A stretch of 64,000 nucleotides of DNA, from assembly GCA_003290165.1 (NCBI GenBank), contig QNQO01000650.1, forward strand, positions 248,001-312,000, read 5' to 3'. This document shows, piece after piece, positions 37,048 through 48,861 of the stretch. Origin of the DNA: Berberis thunbergii. Taxonomy: Eukaryota > Streptophyta > Magnoliopsida > Ranunculales > Berberidaceae. The first letter of the stretch is position 1. Each line of letters starts with the position of its first letter. Below the pieces are notes generated by a model. That model saw nothing but the letters and a program-made list of their open reading frames with translations. It had not been told where the DNA came from and ran no database searches. Both the position numbers and the translations under genes were made by a program.

Positions 37048-37052
37048 GTTTT

Positions 37053-37292
37053 TTAAAAGTTACAAACAGAGAATTGAAAATGAAACGATGGAAAGAGAGA
37101 AAATGATAGCAGAACACATGATTGAGAAATTTATGTGTATTGATTTCATTATCTGATGTACAATACAAGCCTTTAAATACATGTCAAGCTCTGACATGGC
37201 TACAATGAATTGAGTCAAAACCAATATTTACAACAAACTTTGCTTAACTATTAAGAAATGATTTACAGGAGTAAATCTAACTAACTCCAACA
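37053..37292 (-). repeat. 3' LTR of the minus-strand copia element
   Basis: It starts TGTTGGAGTTAG on the minus strand and ends TTTTAA, where the partner LTR ends TTTTCA, so the terminal CA has mutated. Confidence 0.9.
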
Positions 37293-37298
37293 TCCCCC

Positions 37299-38900
37299 TC
37301 AAGTTGGAGGGTGGAGAGAATTGGACACCCCCAACTTGCCAAGTAAGTAATGATGTTGCTTGGGGTTTAAATTCTTTGTGAACATATATGCGAGCTGCTC
37401 TTTTGTAGGTTGATATGAAAGAATGAGCAAACCATCTTGCAGTTTCTCCCGCACAAAATGACAATCTAATTCGATGTGTTTCGTACGCTCATGAAACACT
37501 GGGTTGCGAGCAATATGGATAGCTGATAAACTGTGACACTTCAAGGGAACAAGAGTAATGGATTCCACAGATAATTCAGCTAATAGCCTTGTCAACCAAG
37601 CGAGCTCGGCAGTTACTCTCCTCATTGATCTATACTCTACTTCAACTGAAAATAGCGCAACGGTAACTTGTTTCTTAGATTTCCAAGAGATTGGAGAACA
37701 TCCTAAAGTAATGAAATAACCACTGATGGATCTCCTAGAGCTAGGGCAGGCATCCCAATCTGAATCACAAAATGCCTGCAAAGCATATGAAGTACTGGTA
37801 TTGAAGAAAAGACCCTGGTTGGGATTGGTTTTGAGATATCGAAAAGTATGCATAGCTGTCTCATAATGTGGAAAGCGAGGATCCTGAATAAATTGACTTA
37901 GGTGCTGGACAACAAAAGCCAAATCCGATCTAGTGTGTGTCAAATAGTTTAATTTGCCAACCAATCTTCTGTATATACTGGGGTCAGCTATGGGATCACC
38001 CTCACCAAGTTTGAGTCGGACTTGTCCAGGCAGGGGAGTATAGGTGGGAGACATCTTGGAACAATTGAAATCAGAAAGTAAGTCCTTGGCAAATTTGTGC
38101 TGAGTGAGAATAATCCCATTGTGTTCTCTAAGAATCTCGAGACCAAGGAAGTAATGTAAATCCCCAAGGTCTTTGATCTTGAATGATTTGTCCAGCACTT
38201 GTTTCAAGTGTATAATCTCAGTGACTTCATTCCCTGTGACTATAATGTCATCTACATAAACAGCCACGAACACAATAGAAGTTCCCATTATCTTTACAAA
38301 CAAAAAGTAGTCTTTTTTAGAGCTTTGGTACCCATCCAATCTCAAAGTATCAGCTAACTTCGCATACCACTGTCTAGAGGCTTGTTTGAGGCCATATATA
38401 GACTTCTTGAGTTTGCAAACAAGTCTAGCTGGTTGAGTAAGAACCAGCCCTTTAGGTGGGGTCATGTAAATATCTTCATCTAAATCCCCATGTAAGAAGG
38501 CATTATTAACATCTAATTGATGCAACGACCACTGTTTCTTGACTGCAACTACTAACAAGGCTTTTATTGTTGTAAGCTTCACAACCGGGGAGAAGGTTTC
38601 ATGATAATCAATCCCTTCTTTTTTAGTGTTCCCCATTATCACCAAACGAGCCTTACATCTTTCAATAGTACCATTAGCTATGTGTTTCACCTTATATACC
38701 CACTTGGAACGAATTGGTTTCTTACCATGAGGCAAAACAGTGAGTTCCCAAGTGTGATTAGCATGCAGAGCATCAAACTCTTTGCTCATGGCCTCTTGCC
38801 AAACAAGCAGACTAGCAGCCTCCTCATATGTGAAAGGTTCAGAAGCATGTTCAATTGCACTTAAAAAAATTGATTTTGTGGAGAAAGAGAATAGAAACAA
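37299..38900 (-). CDS. Copia reverse transcriptase-RNase H, open frame
   Basis: A single uninterrupted 533-codon frame. It opens inside the RT domain with [20 protein letters not shown], then [10 protein letters not shown], the first catalytic Asp in [26 protein letters not shown] with the YVDD pair, and FLGLEI. The RNase H part carries [36 protein letters not shown] and [18 protein letters not shown]. The enzyme copies the element's RNA into DNA and degrades the RNA strand. It ends six bases before the 3' LTR. In the original element it was part of a longer polyprotein; a frame break near 38900-38851 cuts it off from the integrase. The start codon used here is just the first in the open frame. 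Confidence 0.9.
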   Translation of the reverse strand: MFLFSFSTKSIFLSAIEHASEPFTYEEAASLLVWQEAMSKEFDALHANHTWELTVLPHGKKPIRSKWVYKVKHIANGTIERCKARLVIMGNTKKEGIDYHETFSPVVKLTTIKALLVVAVKKQWSLHQLDVNNAFLHGDLDEDIYMTPPKGLVLTQPARLVCKLKKSIYGLKQASRQWYAKLADTLRLDGYQSSKKDYFLFVKIMGTSIVFVAVYVDDIIVTGNEVTEIIHLKQVLDKSFKIKDLGDLHYFLGLEILREHNGIILTQHKFAKDLLSDFNCSKMSPTYTPLPGQVRLKLGEGDPIADPSIYRRLVGKLNYLTHTRSDLAFVVQHLSQFIQDPRFPHYETAMHTFRYLKTNPNQGLFFNTSTSYALQAFCDSDWDACPSSRRSISGYFITLGCSPISWKSKKQVTVALFSVEVEYRSMRRVTAELAWLTRLLAELSVESITLVPLKCHSLSAIHIARNPVFHERTKHIELDCHFVREKLQDGLLILSYQPTKEQLAYMFTKNLNPKQHHYLLGKLGVSNSLHPPT

Positions 38901-39459
38901 AATGAGTGTAATGAACTATATCATTTGAAGTGTTTGTATGAAAACAGAATGACTCAGTAGCACTAGCAGGACAGCTGCAAGCATTATGACAAACATAATC
39001 CTTCAAATAAGAAGGAGGATTGTGAACCCGGGAAGATCTTCTATGGTCTGACTGAATTGGTTGAGGTGAGGATTGAGGTAAATATAGTGGACTGTGCTGT
39101 GTTGGTTGAGTAGAAATGAGGTATGCATTAGGTGAAGAAGTGAAATCCGTAGTAGGTGAAATGTCAACACCAACAGGATGGCTAGGAGTGGGGTTTGCAA
39201 TAGATGAAGTGTCAACATCAGCAGGATATGAAGGAGAGGGAAATAAGGGAGCGGAAGAAATGGGATTGGTAGATTGTTTATAAGGAAACATGTGTTCAAA
39301 GAAGGTTACATCTCTAGAAATAACTATTTGCTTGGTTTCAAGGTTCAAAAGTTTGTAGGCCTTTTTACCAAAAGGATAACCTAGGAACACACAAGGAGAT
39401 GCCCTGGGTTGAAATTTGTCTCTTCCCCTCTTAAGAGTGGATACATAACAAACAACCAA
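38851..39459 (-). pseudogene. Copia integrase C-terminal region
   Basis: Reads [20 protein letters not shown] and then [19 protein letters not shown], the stretch that follows the integrase core in copia polyproteins. A Ser/Pro-rich spacer and [20 protein letters not shown] lead to the RT. It is frame-shifted from both the integrase upstream and the RT downstream. Confidence 0.85.
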
Positions 39460-40264
39460 AACTCCTCAAATTGTCATAGGAAGGTGGCATGCCAAACAGG
39501 ACTTCATGTGGAGTAGAACCATGTAAAACTTTGGAAGGAAACTTATTGATGAGGTAGGTAGCTGTGAGCACACATTCACCCCAATATTTGATTGGAAGGC
39601 CGGATTGAAATAAAATGGCTCGGGAGGTTTCCAATAGATGTTTGTGTTTTCGTTCAACAATGCCATTTTGTTGGGGTGTGTCAGTGCAACTAGTTTGATG
39701 AATGATTCCCTTTGAAAGAAATAGGGCAGTAGTCTCTTTGCTCAATCCTCGTTCAAGAGCATTGTCTGAACGAAAAGCTTTGACCTTCTTTTGAAATTGG
39801 GTTTCAACCATGTTGAGAAAATATTTTATAAGATCCAGGGCATTACTTTTGCTACTCAAAAGACGTGTCCATGTACATCTGCTATAGTCATCTATTGTAG
39901 TAAGAAAGTAAGCAAAACCATTGTACTTCCTCGCATGATAGGGTCCCCATATGTCAAGGTGAACAAGGTCAAAAATAGCTGAGATATGTATATGGCTGTG
40001 GGGAAAAGGAAGTCTATGTTGCCTAGCTTTTGGACACACATCACAAGGAGCAGAAAATGTCATATTCTTATCAACATCATTAGGAAATACAGGTAAAGCT
40101 TTGATTTTATTAAATGGCAAATGACCAAGTCTATTATGCCAAAGTACTATGGGATGACATGAATTGACATTACAAGATATAGAATCATCATGTAACATTT
40201 CTGAGGCTACAGAGGAAACGGAAAGGAAATCAGAACTGGAAATATATTGCACAGTAAGCAGCAT
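39431..40264 (-). pseudogene. Copia integrase
   Basis: A 277-codon frame with the pre-integrase zinc site (LWHNRLGHLPFNKI and CDVCPKARQHRLPF), the catalytic core (HLDIWGPYHARKYNGFAYFL, TTIDDYSRCTW, FRSDNALE) and TPQQNGIVERKHKHLLE. The integrase inserts the cDNA. The usual DNG-E catalytic spacing reads SDNALE, so the Gly is changed to Ala. It is open alone but frame-shifted from protease and RT. Confidence 0.88.
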
Positions 40265-40433
40265 GTAACAAGTAAAGTCCTACTCTTGCTTCACCAAGAA
40301 CCACATGCCTCTTCATTCAAGGGCCCTGCACAAAGCAAGAATGGTTGGTGAAAGTGACTTGACAGTTGAACTGAGCAATCAGTTTATCAATGGACAACAG
40401 ATTATAGTGAAAATGAGGGACATATAACACATT

Positions 40434-41402
40434 TTAAAAAATGATCTGTGGGAGGACTCTAACAGATCCAATTAAAGACACTTTAAATTTCATGCCATTA
40501 GGTAAAGTAATCACATGTGGTGAATCAAGGGTGGAAGTTTGAAAGAAAAGACTCAAGTCATGACACATGTGGTCCGAGGCACCACTGTCAATGATCCAGG
40601 TTTTGAAAGAGGAAGGTGAAGTGCAACTGAAACAAGTAGCTAAACATTCATAATTTATGTAAGTACTAGTAAGGTTACCTACAAAGTTCCTCGAAGCCAC
40701 ACCAGTAGTTTCAGTGTCAATCTTATCATTCTGCTTATTGCTCAACAAAACCATTAACTGATTACATTGGTCCTGCGTCAATCCAGGCAATACACGAACT
40801 GAGTTCTGCAGCTTGTTCTGTCCACCATCAGATGTCACAATTTCAACATTAGCAGCAATCCTTTTAGACTTCTCTTTGTTCAGCAACTTGTAACATTGCT
40901 CATAAGTGTGTCCTGGTTTCTTACAATATTTGCAAGACATATTAATTTTCTTTGAATCATTCCTTTCCATCTTGAAATTGTATTGAGGTTTATGTTGTTG
41001 CTGACCCCCTTTGTAACTATTTGCATTAAAAGAAGTAGAATCAGCTAGAAATTTACTTGTAGCAGAGACTTCTCTTTGTTTCTCCTCCTGAAGTAAGATG
41101 GAATATGCCTGAGCAATTGTTGGTAAAGGCTCAAGCATCAAGAGGTTCCCTCTGATGGTCTTGTATTCCTCATTTAGACCCAGCAAAAACTGCATCAATT
41201 TATGATCTTGCTCATATTTAGCTAGAGCTGCAGAGGCATTACATGTGCACATTGGCAAAGAGATGACAGAATTCAACTCGTCCCAATGTCTTTTGAAAGA
41301 TGTAAAATAACCAACAATATCACTCGAACCTTGAGAGATCGAGGCACATTTCTTTCTACAATTGAAACAGCTTAGGTCCATTTGCTTGACCATATCTATC
41401 AT
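40434..41402 (-). pseudogene. Copia gag, zinc knuckle and protease
   Basis: A 322-codon frame: gag (YFTSFKRHWDELNSVISLP, QFLLGLNEEYKTIRGNLL), a zinc knuckle CKYCKKPGHTYEQC, and the aspartic protease WIIDSGASDHMCHD. It ends at a stop just before the integrase region (40433-40265), which is also broken. The N-terminal part of gag is in another frame at 41509-41718. Confidence 0.88.
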
Positions 41403-41508
41403 TCAATTCCTTCCACACATCTTGGGTTGAATCCACATATATCACACTTTCAGCAATATCTTTCTCAAGAACGTTAAGGATCCAAGAAATTATCATGTCA
41501 TTGCATCT

Positions 41509-41718
41509 TCACCACTTAGAGAAATCTGTTGAAGTTTCTGCAGGCTTCTTGTATGTTCCATCAATGAAACCAAGCTTATTTTTGGCTGATAAAACAATCA
41601 ACATCCCTCTTCGCCATGAAGCAAAACTCTTACCAATAAACTCTTTTGACACCAATATCATCCCTGGATGATCAGATCGATGAAGGTAATAAGGATCTGA
41701 ACTATCTGGTCCAGCCAT
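41509..41718 (-). pseudogene. Copia gag N-terminus
   Basis: Starts MAGPDSSDPYYLHRSDHPGM and continues as WRRGMLIVLSAKNKLGFIDG, the standard opening of copia gag. It is cut off by a stop after SKW; downstream the [10 protein letters not shown] block continues in another frame around 41400-41440. Confidence 0.85.
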
Positions 41719-41892
41719 GTCTCAAGAGTATTCAGAGGATTTTCTTCAAACACTTTAGGTGCTCACTCTTAATGATCAAGAATGAAAATCTCAGATGATC
41801 TGTCGTTAAAAAAACCAAATATAGAGAAATCGAATCTTACACAAAATGAAAACACAATCAAAGAGACTGATCTCAAGAATGCTCTGATACCA

Positions 41893-42136
41893 TGAAAAGT
41901 TACAGATAGAGAATTGAAAATGAAACAATGGAAAGAGAGAGAATGAGAGCAGAACACATGATTGAGAAATTTATGTGTATTGATTTCATTATCTGATGTA
42001 TAGTACAAGCCTTTAAATACATGTCAAGCTCTGACGTGGCTACAATGAATTGAGTCAAAACCAATATTTACAACAAACTTTGCTTAACTATTCAGAAACG
42101 ATTTACAGGAGTAAATCTAACTAATTAACTCCAATA
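41893..42136 (-). repeat. 5' LTR of the minus-strand copia element
   Basis: It ends TAACTTTTCA beside the primer-binding site. It begins TATTGG where the other LTR begins TGTTGG, so the terminal TG is mutated here. Confidence 0.9.
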
Positions 42137-42141
42137 GTTTT

Positions 42142-42702
42142 TGCTAGAATCATAACCAAATGACAAAGCTTTGTAAATAAGAATAGAAAGATATAAAATA
42201 TGTAGTACACATTAAAAACAAACTACAAAGAGGAGAGACATAAACTGTACAGATTTCATATAAGAGGAAGTCGAGATTACAAAACAATTAAAAAAAGAAA
42301 AAAATAGATGAAATAGTTCACAGTTTCCACACAAGATAGGAGTGCATTGAGTAAACAAGCTAGATTCCTTATTATTATGAACTTTTGTCTGTAGTTGACA
42401 TTGAAGTAGACGAGACGAGAGAGACTTGCAAATTTTTTTGGGAGATTTTATCTCGTAAAAGATGCAGAACCATATAACTAAAAGATGCAGGGTTGTTGAA
42501 TTCAAATATGATCAATTGTTTTCCGCAAACCATAACAGCGCAACTTTTTTCTAACCGCTTGTAAAAGATTTTTTTTTGCATTTTTTTTGGATACCAAGCA
42601 TCGCCTACATCACAACAGATTGTTAGTTTCTTAACTTGTCAAAAAATGGGACAATTCGAGTGTTTGAATCGTCAAGATTATTTACTCGAATGGGTGCATA
42701 AG
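42142..42702. other. Intergenic DNA between two insertions
   Basis: No gene or repeat was recognised. Confidence 0.4.
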
Positions 42703-42707
42703 TTACC

Positions 42708-45700
42708 TGTAACACCCCTAAATTTCATTAAGTTAATTTATTTTATTTTGAATTAAATAAAATAGAGTTACATTTAATTGAATTTAAATTTCAAAATTTT
42801 AGGATTTTATTTTGTGAAGTTAGAGGGTGGGTTCCTTTGGAAGTTTGGTGGGGGCGAATACCCACCCACCTTATAAAGAGAGAAACCTCTTTTCTTCTTC
42901 CTTTCCCTGCGTGTTCTTCTTTCCTGCGCCTCTTCTTCTCCGGCCACAAGCTCGGCTATGACCTTGCATTGAGCAACCCCCATCGGCCCAACCTTCCTCC
43001 TATATTTTCCTGTCTCCTTCCTCTATTTCCCCTATCCTTCCCGTTTGATTTCATCACCAAAAAGAATAGATTCACACAAAGAGAGAGAGCTCGATCGGAG
43101 TTGTCGCCAGTTGCCCTAGCAGCTCAGCTCCGATCAATCCTTTGGCGGTGTGTGGTGTTGCGGGAGAGAACGGTCGATGTGGCAATTAGAATAATGGGGT
43201 TTTCAAATACCCTTATCTTGATTTTGCTCAGTTTTGGTTTTAATTTAAGCTTTCTTGAGGATTACATATTGGGTTTTGAGTGAGTTTAGCTTGTTGTTAG
43301 GTGACTTTAGATTCATCCCAAATGTCCTTATTGTAAATTTTATGAGATACCCATCTCATGATTTGGATGTTTAGATTTGATTTTGGTCCTCAAAATGGAG
43401 TTTGTTTGTTTTGATCTATTCTTGACTTCCAAAGTATTTGCTTGAATGATCAAAGTTGGTATGATTTTAGTTCTTTTCACAAGTGATTTATTGTTGTTGA
43501 GGAAGACCCCTTTTTGTGATACACTGATACACATGTTTTTACTATTTGCCTGTTAGAGAATCATGCATTTACCTATTTGGGTTTCTTATTCATTTTTAGC
43601 TCTCTTAGAAGTTTTTATTTCCTTGTTGGGATTTGATGTTGATGTGTTACTATTAATAGTCATGCAGCGCATTAAGATAGATCTATATGCAATAAATGCT
43701 TTTAGTAAGTTGTTCTGGGGCTTCTGTAGTTCATGGACAAGATTTTGATTAACAAATCGTAATTAAGAGCTACCCAATTGTCCTTTCATCCTGATGGATT
43801 ATTATGAATAATTTGGACTTTGGAATGCTTTAGTAGTAATGTTGATTGAGAATGGTTTTATCATGGAGTAATTTCAGTGCATATGAATAATTAGTTGAAA
43901 ATGAGTCGATTATCTGAGTGATAACTTCATCCTGGAAGCTTGAATCATGGAGATTAGAAATCTTAATCTAGTAGGTGTTTAGTATAGATCAGTACTTTTT
44001 CATGTTCTTGGTGTTTAGTTGCAAAGGAAAATTGTTTTTGGGAAAAACCTTCAGGTGATCACTAGATTCATATGCATGTCCAAATGGGAGCCACTGAAAT
44101 TTGTAAAAGTGAATTGTGATCTTACTTTGGTCCTCATCTCCATGAGGAAATCATTTATTAAAAAAGTGTTAGGATTGATGGGTTTGGGACTTGAAAACTG
44201 TTGGCATCACTACCATAGGTTGTGTACTGCAACCTAATCCGATCGTGTTGCCATCCACTAGAATCAAGCTACCGTTCTTGAATCTCACCCTTGTTCAAGA
44301 TGAGCATTCAGTGTTTTGTTATTGAACTTAGTAAAATTTTTATCTATATAGATATATTAGATATTGGTTGAGGTGATTTAAAATTTTCATCTTACGAGAT
44401 GCAGATGACAGGAGTAAATAATAAGTAAAATGATACAATTATGATATAGATAACTTAGAAAATAACAAGTGTTTGTAATGTGGAATGAATCGCCTATATT
44501 TTAAATTGAACATTATTTCATTCATGCGCCTACTGTAACACAAAAATGGGAAAAGTATTATGGGATACTCTTAGTGAATATCTCGTGTTTCAACTCATAC
44601 TTCATCTTTAGTTACAGAGGCAACAAGGGGCCGCCTTGTGATGTTGCAGAGCGATTCCACCATTTGAAGCTAGAGTGAGGTACATTTTCTCTTTATTAGA
44701 GAGTCAACTGGTATCTGACGTAGGTAGTCTTGTATTTTCATATTGCAGCGACAGACCTGTTTTGAACAGTTAATGGTTATGTTGAGTGTATTTGGGTTTG
44801 GATATGTTTCGTTCATGCATGTTCTTGAGATACTTTTGCATTTACTTTATAGAAATTGGATCTATCTCATTCTAAGTAATTGTTTGCGAAGGAAACTCTG
44901 ATTGAATTATGTTGGAGGGATTAATTTGTGAAAACTTATATTTTGATGAGATCAATTTGAATAATTGCATTCTTATGCTAATGGACTTGTAAAGGAGCAT
45001 AAATTCCTTGCATTGAATGGGCTTTGATCCTCTTTTTGTTATCGAAAGTTTATAAATGAAAGGCTATGTTTCCCCAAAAGTATGGGCGGAGGTTGTGGTG
45101 AATCGATTTATGAATGACAAAATGTCATTGTGGAGGAATTCTCAAATATAAAAATTTAAATGATATTGATAAACTTTGACTTCTGAAAATTTAATCACCT
45201 GGAATTGTATCACTTGGAACTATCACACATCTTTTTGTTTATTATTTCCCTCATCTTACTAGAGAAACTAAATAACCTGCAGGTCTTCTTGCGTAGGTGG
45301 GGCGCCTATTTCTTATAAATAAACTAAAATAACTTTCGGGTTAGTCTTGCGGAAATGAGGTGATTTTTTATGCCTAAGATAGGTTTTGATATTTATCCGT
45401 AAAAAATGTGACGTGACTTTATGCGCATTGATACCCCAAGAGTGACTTTTGTTACTCATATAGTTAGGAGTATCCGGTGATGCATGCCTGTATGTGATGT
45501 GTCCCCACTTGGGCATGGATGACGGAAAAATCCTCATTTATATGAGAGAGGCATACGGACATCATGTATGTTCGACACGGAGGTGGTGCGAATGCATGTG
45601 ATATTGTCTAAATGATCAATCCGTTAAAAAATGAATCAAATTCAAATAAAAATGAATAAATTACGTTTACATTGTTTCTAACCCTTTTTATGCAGGATGA

Positions 45701-46282
45701 CAAGTCCATTAATATTTTTGCAGGTCATACTTGTCATAGTCAACTTCTACAGTGTGAGTACAAGTAAATGCATATTTACTTATTAGGATGATGACATGAT
45801 TGCCTCGTGGAGGAACTAAATTGTTTTAACTGTGTTTTCTTGCATGACACTTTTGCCACATTGAGGAACTACCTGTTGGTGTTGGTGTTGTTGTTTATTG
45901 TTTGTGCTTAGTTTGATGTTATCACTTGCAAATTTATTGATTTTGGGATGAAGATTACTCACACCAGCTTTATTGCTGACCCAAGTGAGCTTTTTGCGTA
46001 TTGGGTACATTCCTTTGGGAATGTAGTTGATTAACCTTTCAGGTTTAGAGACTTTTGAGTAGCGTTACTGGAGTTCTGCTAGTGGGGGCTAGCAACGTCG
46101 GAGTTTCCTGGTTAGAGTTTTAATTATAAAATTTAGTTTGTTTATATTTTCTAAACTACGTTTTAGTGTTGCTGCTAAATGTGTCTGTTGTTATTGAATT
46201 TCACGTCCGGAGTTTTGGGGAAACAGATAATCCTACGTGGATTTTGAAATTTCCGTTTTCTTCGAAAAATCGGGGCGTGGCA
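42708..46282. repeat. Probable 3.6 kb solo LTR
   Basis: The left end TGTAACACCCCT and right end CGGGGCGTGGCA are typical chromovirus-like gypsy LTR termini and form an imperfect short inverted repeat. The flanks TTACC (42703-42707) and TTATC (46283-46287) fit a 5-bp target duplication with one mismatch. A TATA box, TATAAA, lies at 42872-42877, with a pyrimidine-rich TTCTTCTTCC leader after it. No gag-pol lies inside or beside it. The open frame at 42837-43283 is probably leader sequence, not a gene. The whole 3575 bp is otherwise non-coding. Confidence 0.6.
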
Positions 46283-46328
46283 TTATCCAAATAAATTTTT
46301 AACACAAACCAAAAAAATATATATACTT

Positions 46329-47623
46329 TGTAAATAAAGTAGTTTGAGAATGGTATTAGTGTTGTTTATTCCTCGACTGAATACATACTTATATAAGCTA
46401 ACTTTGACATAACATTGTAGAAACATGAAACTTAAAACTTTCTATATAAGATATTTTAATTGTATCCTATTTTGACTTTCCTATTCGGACTATTCAAATT
46501 TTCTTATTCTTGTACTTTCCTTCTTGTAAAAGTGGATCAATCTTGGACTTGGGCTTGGCTATGTCGAGTGTAAGCCCTACATATTCTAACACTCCCGCAA
46601 GCTGGACATATAAATGCAGATGAAATGTTCAACATGGAGGAAACTTTGAATTCCGATTTGGTGAAAAAATAATTATTGTCGAGTGAAGCTGCTAATGGTT
46701 TGACTCGAGTTAGCATGGTTGTCGAATTCTGGATGATTTTGGATAAATTTCAGATGCTTATTGTATGAAGAAATCATGTATGTCAAGTGAATGGCTAATG
46801 GTTTGATTCGAGTGGTCAGTATGGCTACCAAATTCGAATAATTCTGGTACAAAGAAAATTGCTCAATTCCAGTCAACACAGATTTTGGTATTGCTCAATT
46901 CGAGCTACCACAAATTTTGGTATTGCTCAATTCGAGTCCACACAAGTTTTTTTTTTATGGAACTCTGAGGTTTTGAACAAAAGAAATTGTGGAATGTGAA
47001 TTGCAGGTTGTCTGCGTTTGAAGGAAATAGAGTGAAAAAAACTCTCCTTCTTGGTTGTTTTGCTTGAAGATGATGGTTGCTGAATCGCAAGTTGTTGCTT
47101 GCGTGAAAAAGGCTAGCTGATTGGGTAAAAACTTACTAATTGCGTGATTCTGCGTGAACTCTGTTGTAGAGTGCGATTTCCCTTCAATTTGGAAGAACTT
47201 GCTGTTGATGATTTTTTTTGGAAGGCGAGCATAGTTTTTATAGGATCCTAGAACCCATTAAAGACCAGAATTGGTCAACACACCATAAACTGATAAAGAT
47301 GCCGCAAGCTGGGTTCGAACCCAAGACCAAGTGGTATCATCCGCCAAGCTCCAACCGTTGAACTGTTATGCCATTGGCCTGTTGAGGATGTTCCCGGTGT
47401 TGTCACCCCCTTCCCCACCTCTTTCGTTTAGCGTAGTCGCCGGAGGCGGGGAAGAGCTTTAATCCTCGGAGTCTTAGGTCACCAAAGAAAGTTGCTCTGA
47501 TACCATGTAAAGAAAAATATTTTGAGAATTGTATTAGTGTTGTTTATTCCTTGACTGAATACAAACTTATATAAGCTAACTTTGACACAACCTTGTTGAA
47601 ACAAGAAACATTACAATCCAACA
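46329..47623 (-). mobile_element. Short non-autonomous LTR element
   Basis: Two homologous ends (46329-46591 and 47506-47623) share TAAGCTAACTTTGACA and AATACAAACTTATATAAG-like blocks. On the minus strand a primer-binding site TGGTATCAGAGC (47494-47505) adjoins the right copy, and TGTTAG at 46591 follows CAGCTTGCGGGAG. The right LTR is shorter (118 against 263 bp), apparently by an internal deletion. The ~900 bp interior has no gag or pol; a SINE sits in it. No matching target duplication was found. Confidence 0.65.
47213..47379 (-). mobile_element. tRNA-derived SINE (family A, copy 2)
   Basis: On the minus strand it starts GGCCAATGGCATAACAGTTC, has the A-box-like region AACGGTTGGAGC and a perfect B box GGTTCGAACCC, and ends TATGCTCGCCTTCC plus an A tail. 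It shares both ends with the SINE at 20326 but has about 34 more internal bases. The flanks TGTTGATGAT and TGTTGAGGAT are a 10-bp target duplication with one mismatch. It sits inside the small LTR element. Confidence 0.88.
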
Positions 47624-48206
47624 GTGAAAAATCAGTGGTTAAAGTTGAATGAATTCAAATAATCGTCTTTAGTTCGAGATGAGAGTTAGGTAAGGGCTCG
47701 TTCCATCCCACGAAAAATATTGGAGATAATTCGAAACAACAAATCATCAGGTTAGATATGCATATTGAAATGATGAACATATTATATATTTCATCATTTT
47801 GATGGGATATGATTAACATCTAATCATCTGTCATAAATGAACCCATTTTTCATTATTTCGATGAGATGTTTCGTAAAATGTTTTGTATATTTTCACCATC
47901 TTGTTATGTTAATAGTGAGTATCTATAAAGTCCAGAGATTGGATTAGTTGATTTTACCCAATATGTCCCTCTTCACCAACTTAAACACACTGTGATCACA
48001 ATGTTGTTAGTTGAGGCCTACCTGATTTCATATTTGTGAATAACGGAATGCCATAAGTTCTGACAACCTCATTTCGTTAGCATTGGATTGATCACTTATG
48101 AGTTCGCATAAATTCGCATTTCAACGTATTTGAACCTAGTGGGTTCACCAAGGTCGTATGAATTTGATGATTGTTGAATTCAACAATTTACTAATAGTTT
48201 CTTATC
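47624..48206. other. Intergenic DNA
   Basis: No gene was recognised. It ends at the ACACA target duplication of the next copia element. Confidence 0.4.
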
Positions 48207-48211
48207 ACACA

Positions 48212-48607
48212 TGTTGAAAATCGTCACTAACTAGCCCAAATGTTTAAAGTCTAAAGCCCAAAAGTTAAAGCCCAAACCCATTATCTAGACGATCCAACAA
48301 GAATGTGTATTCTCTAGATGATTCAATGTCTAGAGAATTCTACACCCTTATAATACTCTAGACATTTGAGAGAGTTCTAGAAAAGCAAAAATGTGTGGTT
48401 GAGATTGCTTATCTAGAATCCTCCCACCTCCTTAGAACTACTATAAATAGGGGAGAGGTTGTGAGGTGTAAGCATCAAGAAGAAAACAAGCTCAAGTGTG
48501 GTAGTGAGTGTTGTGAGCATAGTAAGGGTGTGAAGTTGTAAGAGACTTTTGAAAGATTAATAAAATTAGTCTTTCTTAAGTTCCAGTTCTTCCCAAATCT
48601 CCCAACA
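48212..48607 (+). repeat. 5' LTR of the plus-strand copia element
   Basis: It begins TGTTGAAAATC and ends TCCCAACA. A TATA box, TATAAATAG, lies at 48442-48450 and would drive transcription of the element. Confidence 0.93.
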
Positions 48608-48861
48608 ATTTGGTATCAGAGCCAGGTCACCCTATTCATACATAGGGTACTATTCTCACATTTGGTAAAACATTGTCTAGTCGGAGATCGTTCGTGCACA
48701 GTTCGGGACTGTGAAACAGATTGGTGTAAGACCAAACTTACTCGGTAGCACAAATGAGGTTGTACCTTGTCACGATGGGAGATCTCGTTGGCACAACTGG
48801 TGGGCTTACAAAGCTCAACCACCATAATTACAAGAGTTGACAAACAAGGATAAAGTCCTAC

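Larger units (their letters stand above)
37053..42136 (-). mobile_element. Ty1/copia retrotransposon, minus strand
   Basis: The element is 5084 bp. LTRs of 240 bp (37053-37292) and 244 bp (41893-42136) are about 95% alike by eye. A primer-binding site TGGTATCAGAGC (41881-41892) adjoins the 5' LTR and a polypurine AACTTGAGGGGGA adjoins the 3' LTR. Flanking AAAAC on the minus strand on both sides (42137-42141 and 37048-37052) is the target duplication. Internal order is gag, zinc knuckle, protease, integrase, reverse transcriptase, RNase H, which is copia order. Several frameshifts separate the parts, so it is not autonomous as read, though the RT-RNase H frame is whole. Confidence 0.93.

Noticed and set aside
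42837..43283. Plus-strand frame of 148 codons with a TATA box before it
   Set aside because: It lies in the leader of the probable solo LTR, has no domain, and is most likely retrotransposon leader sequence.
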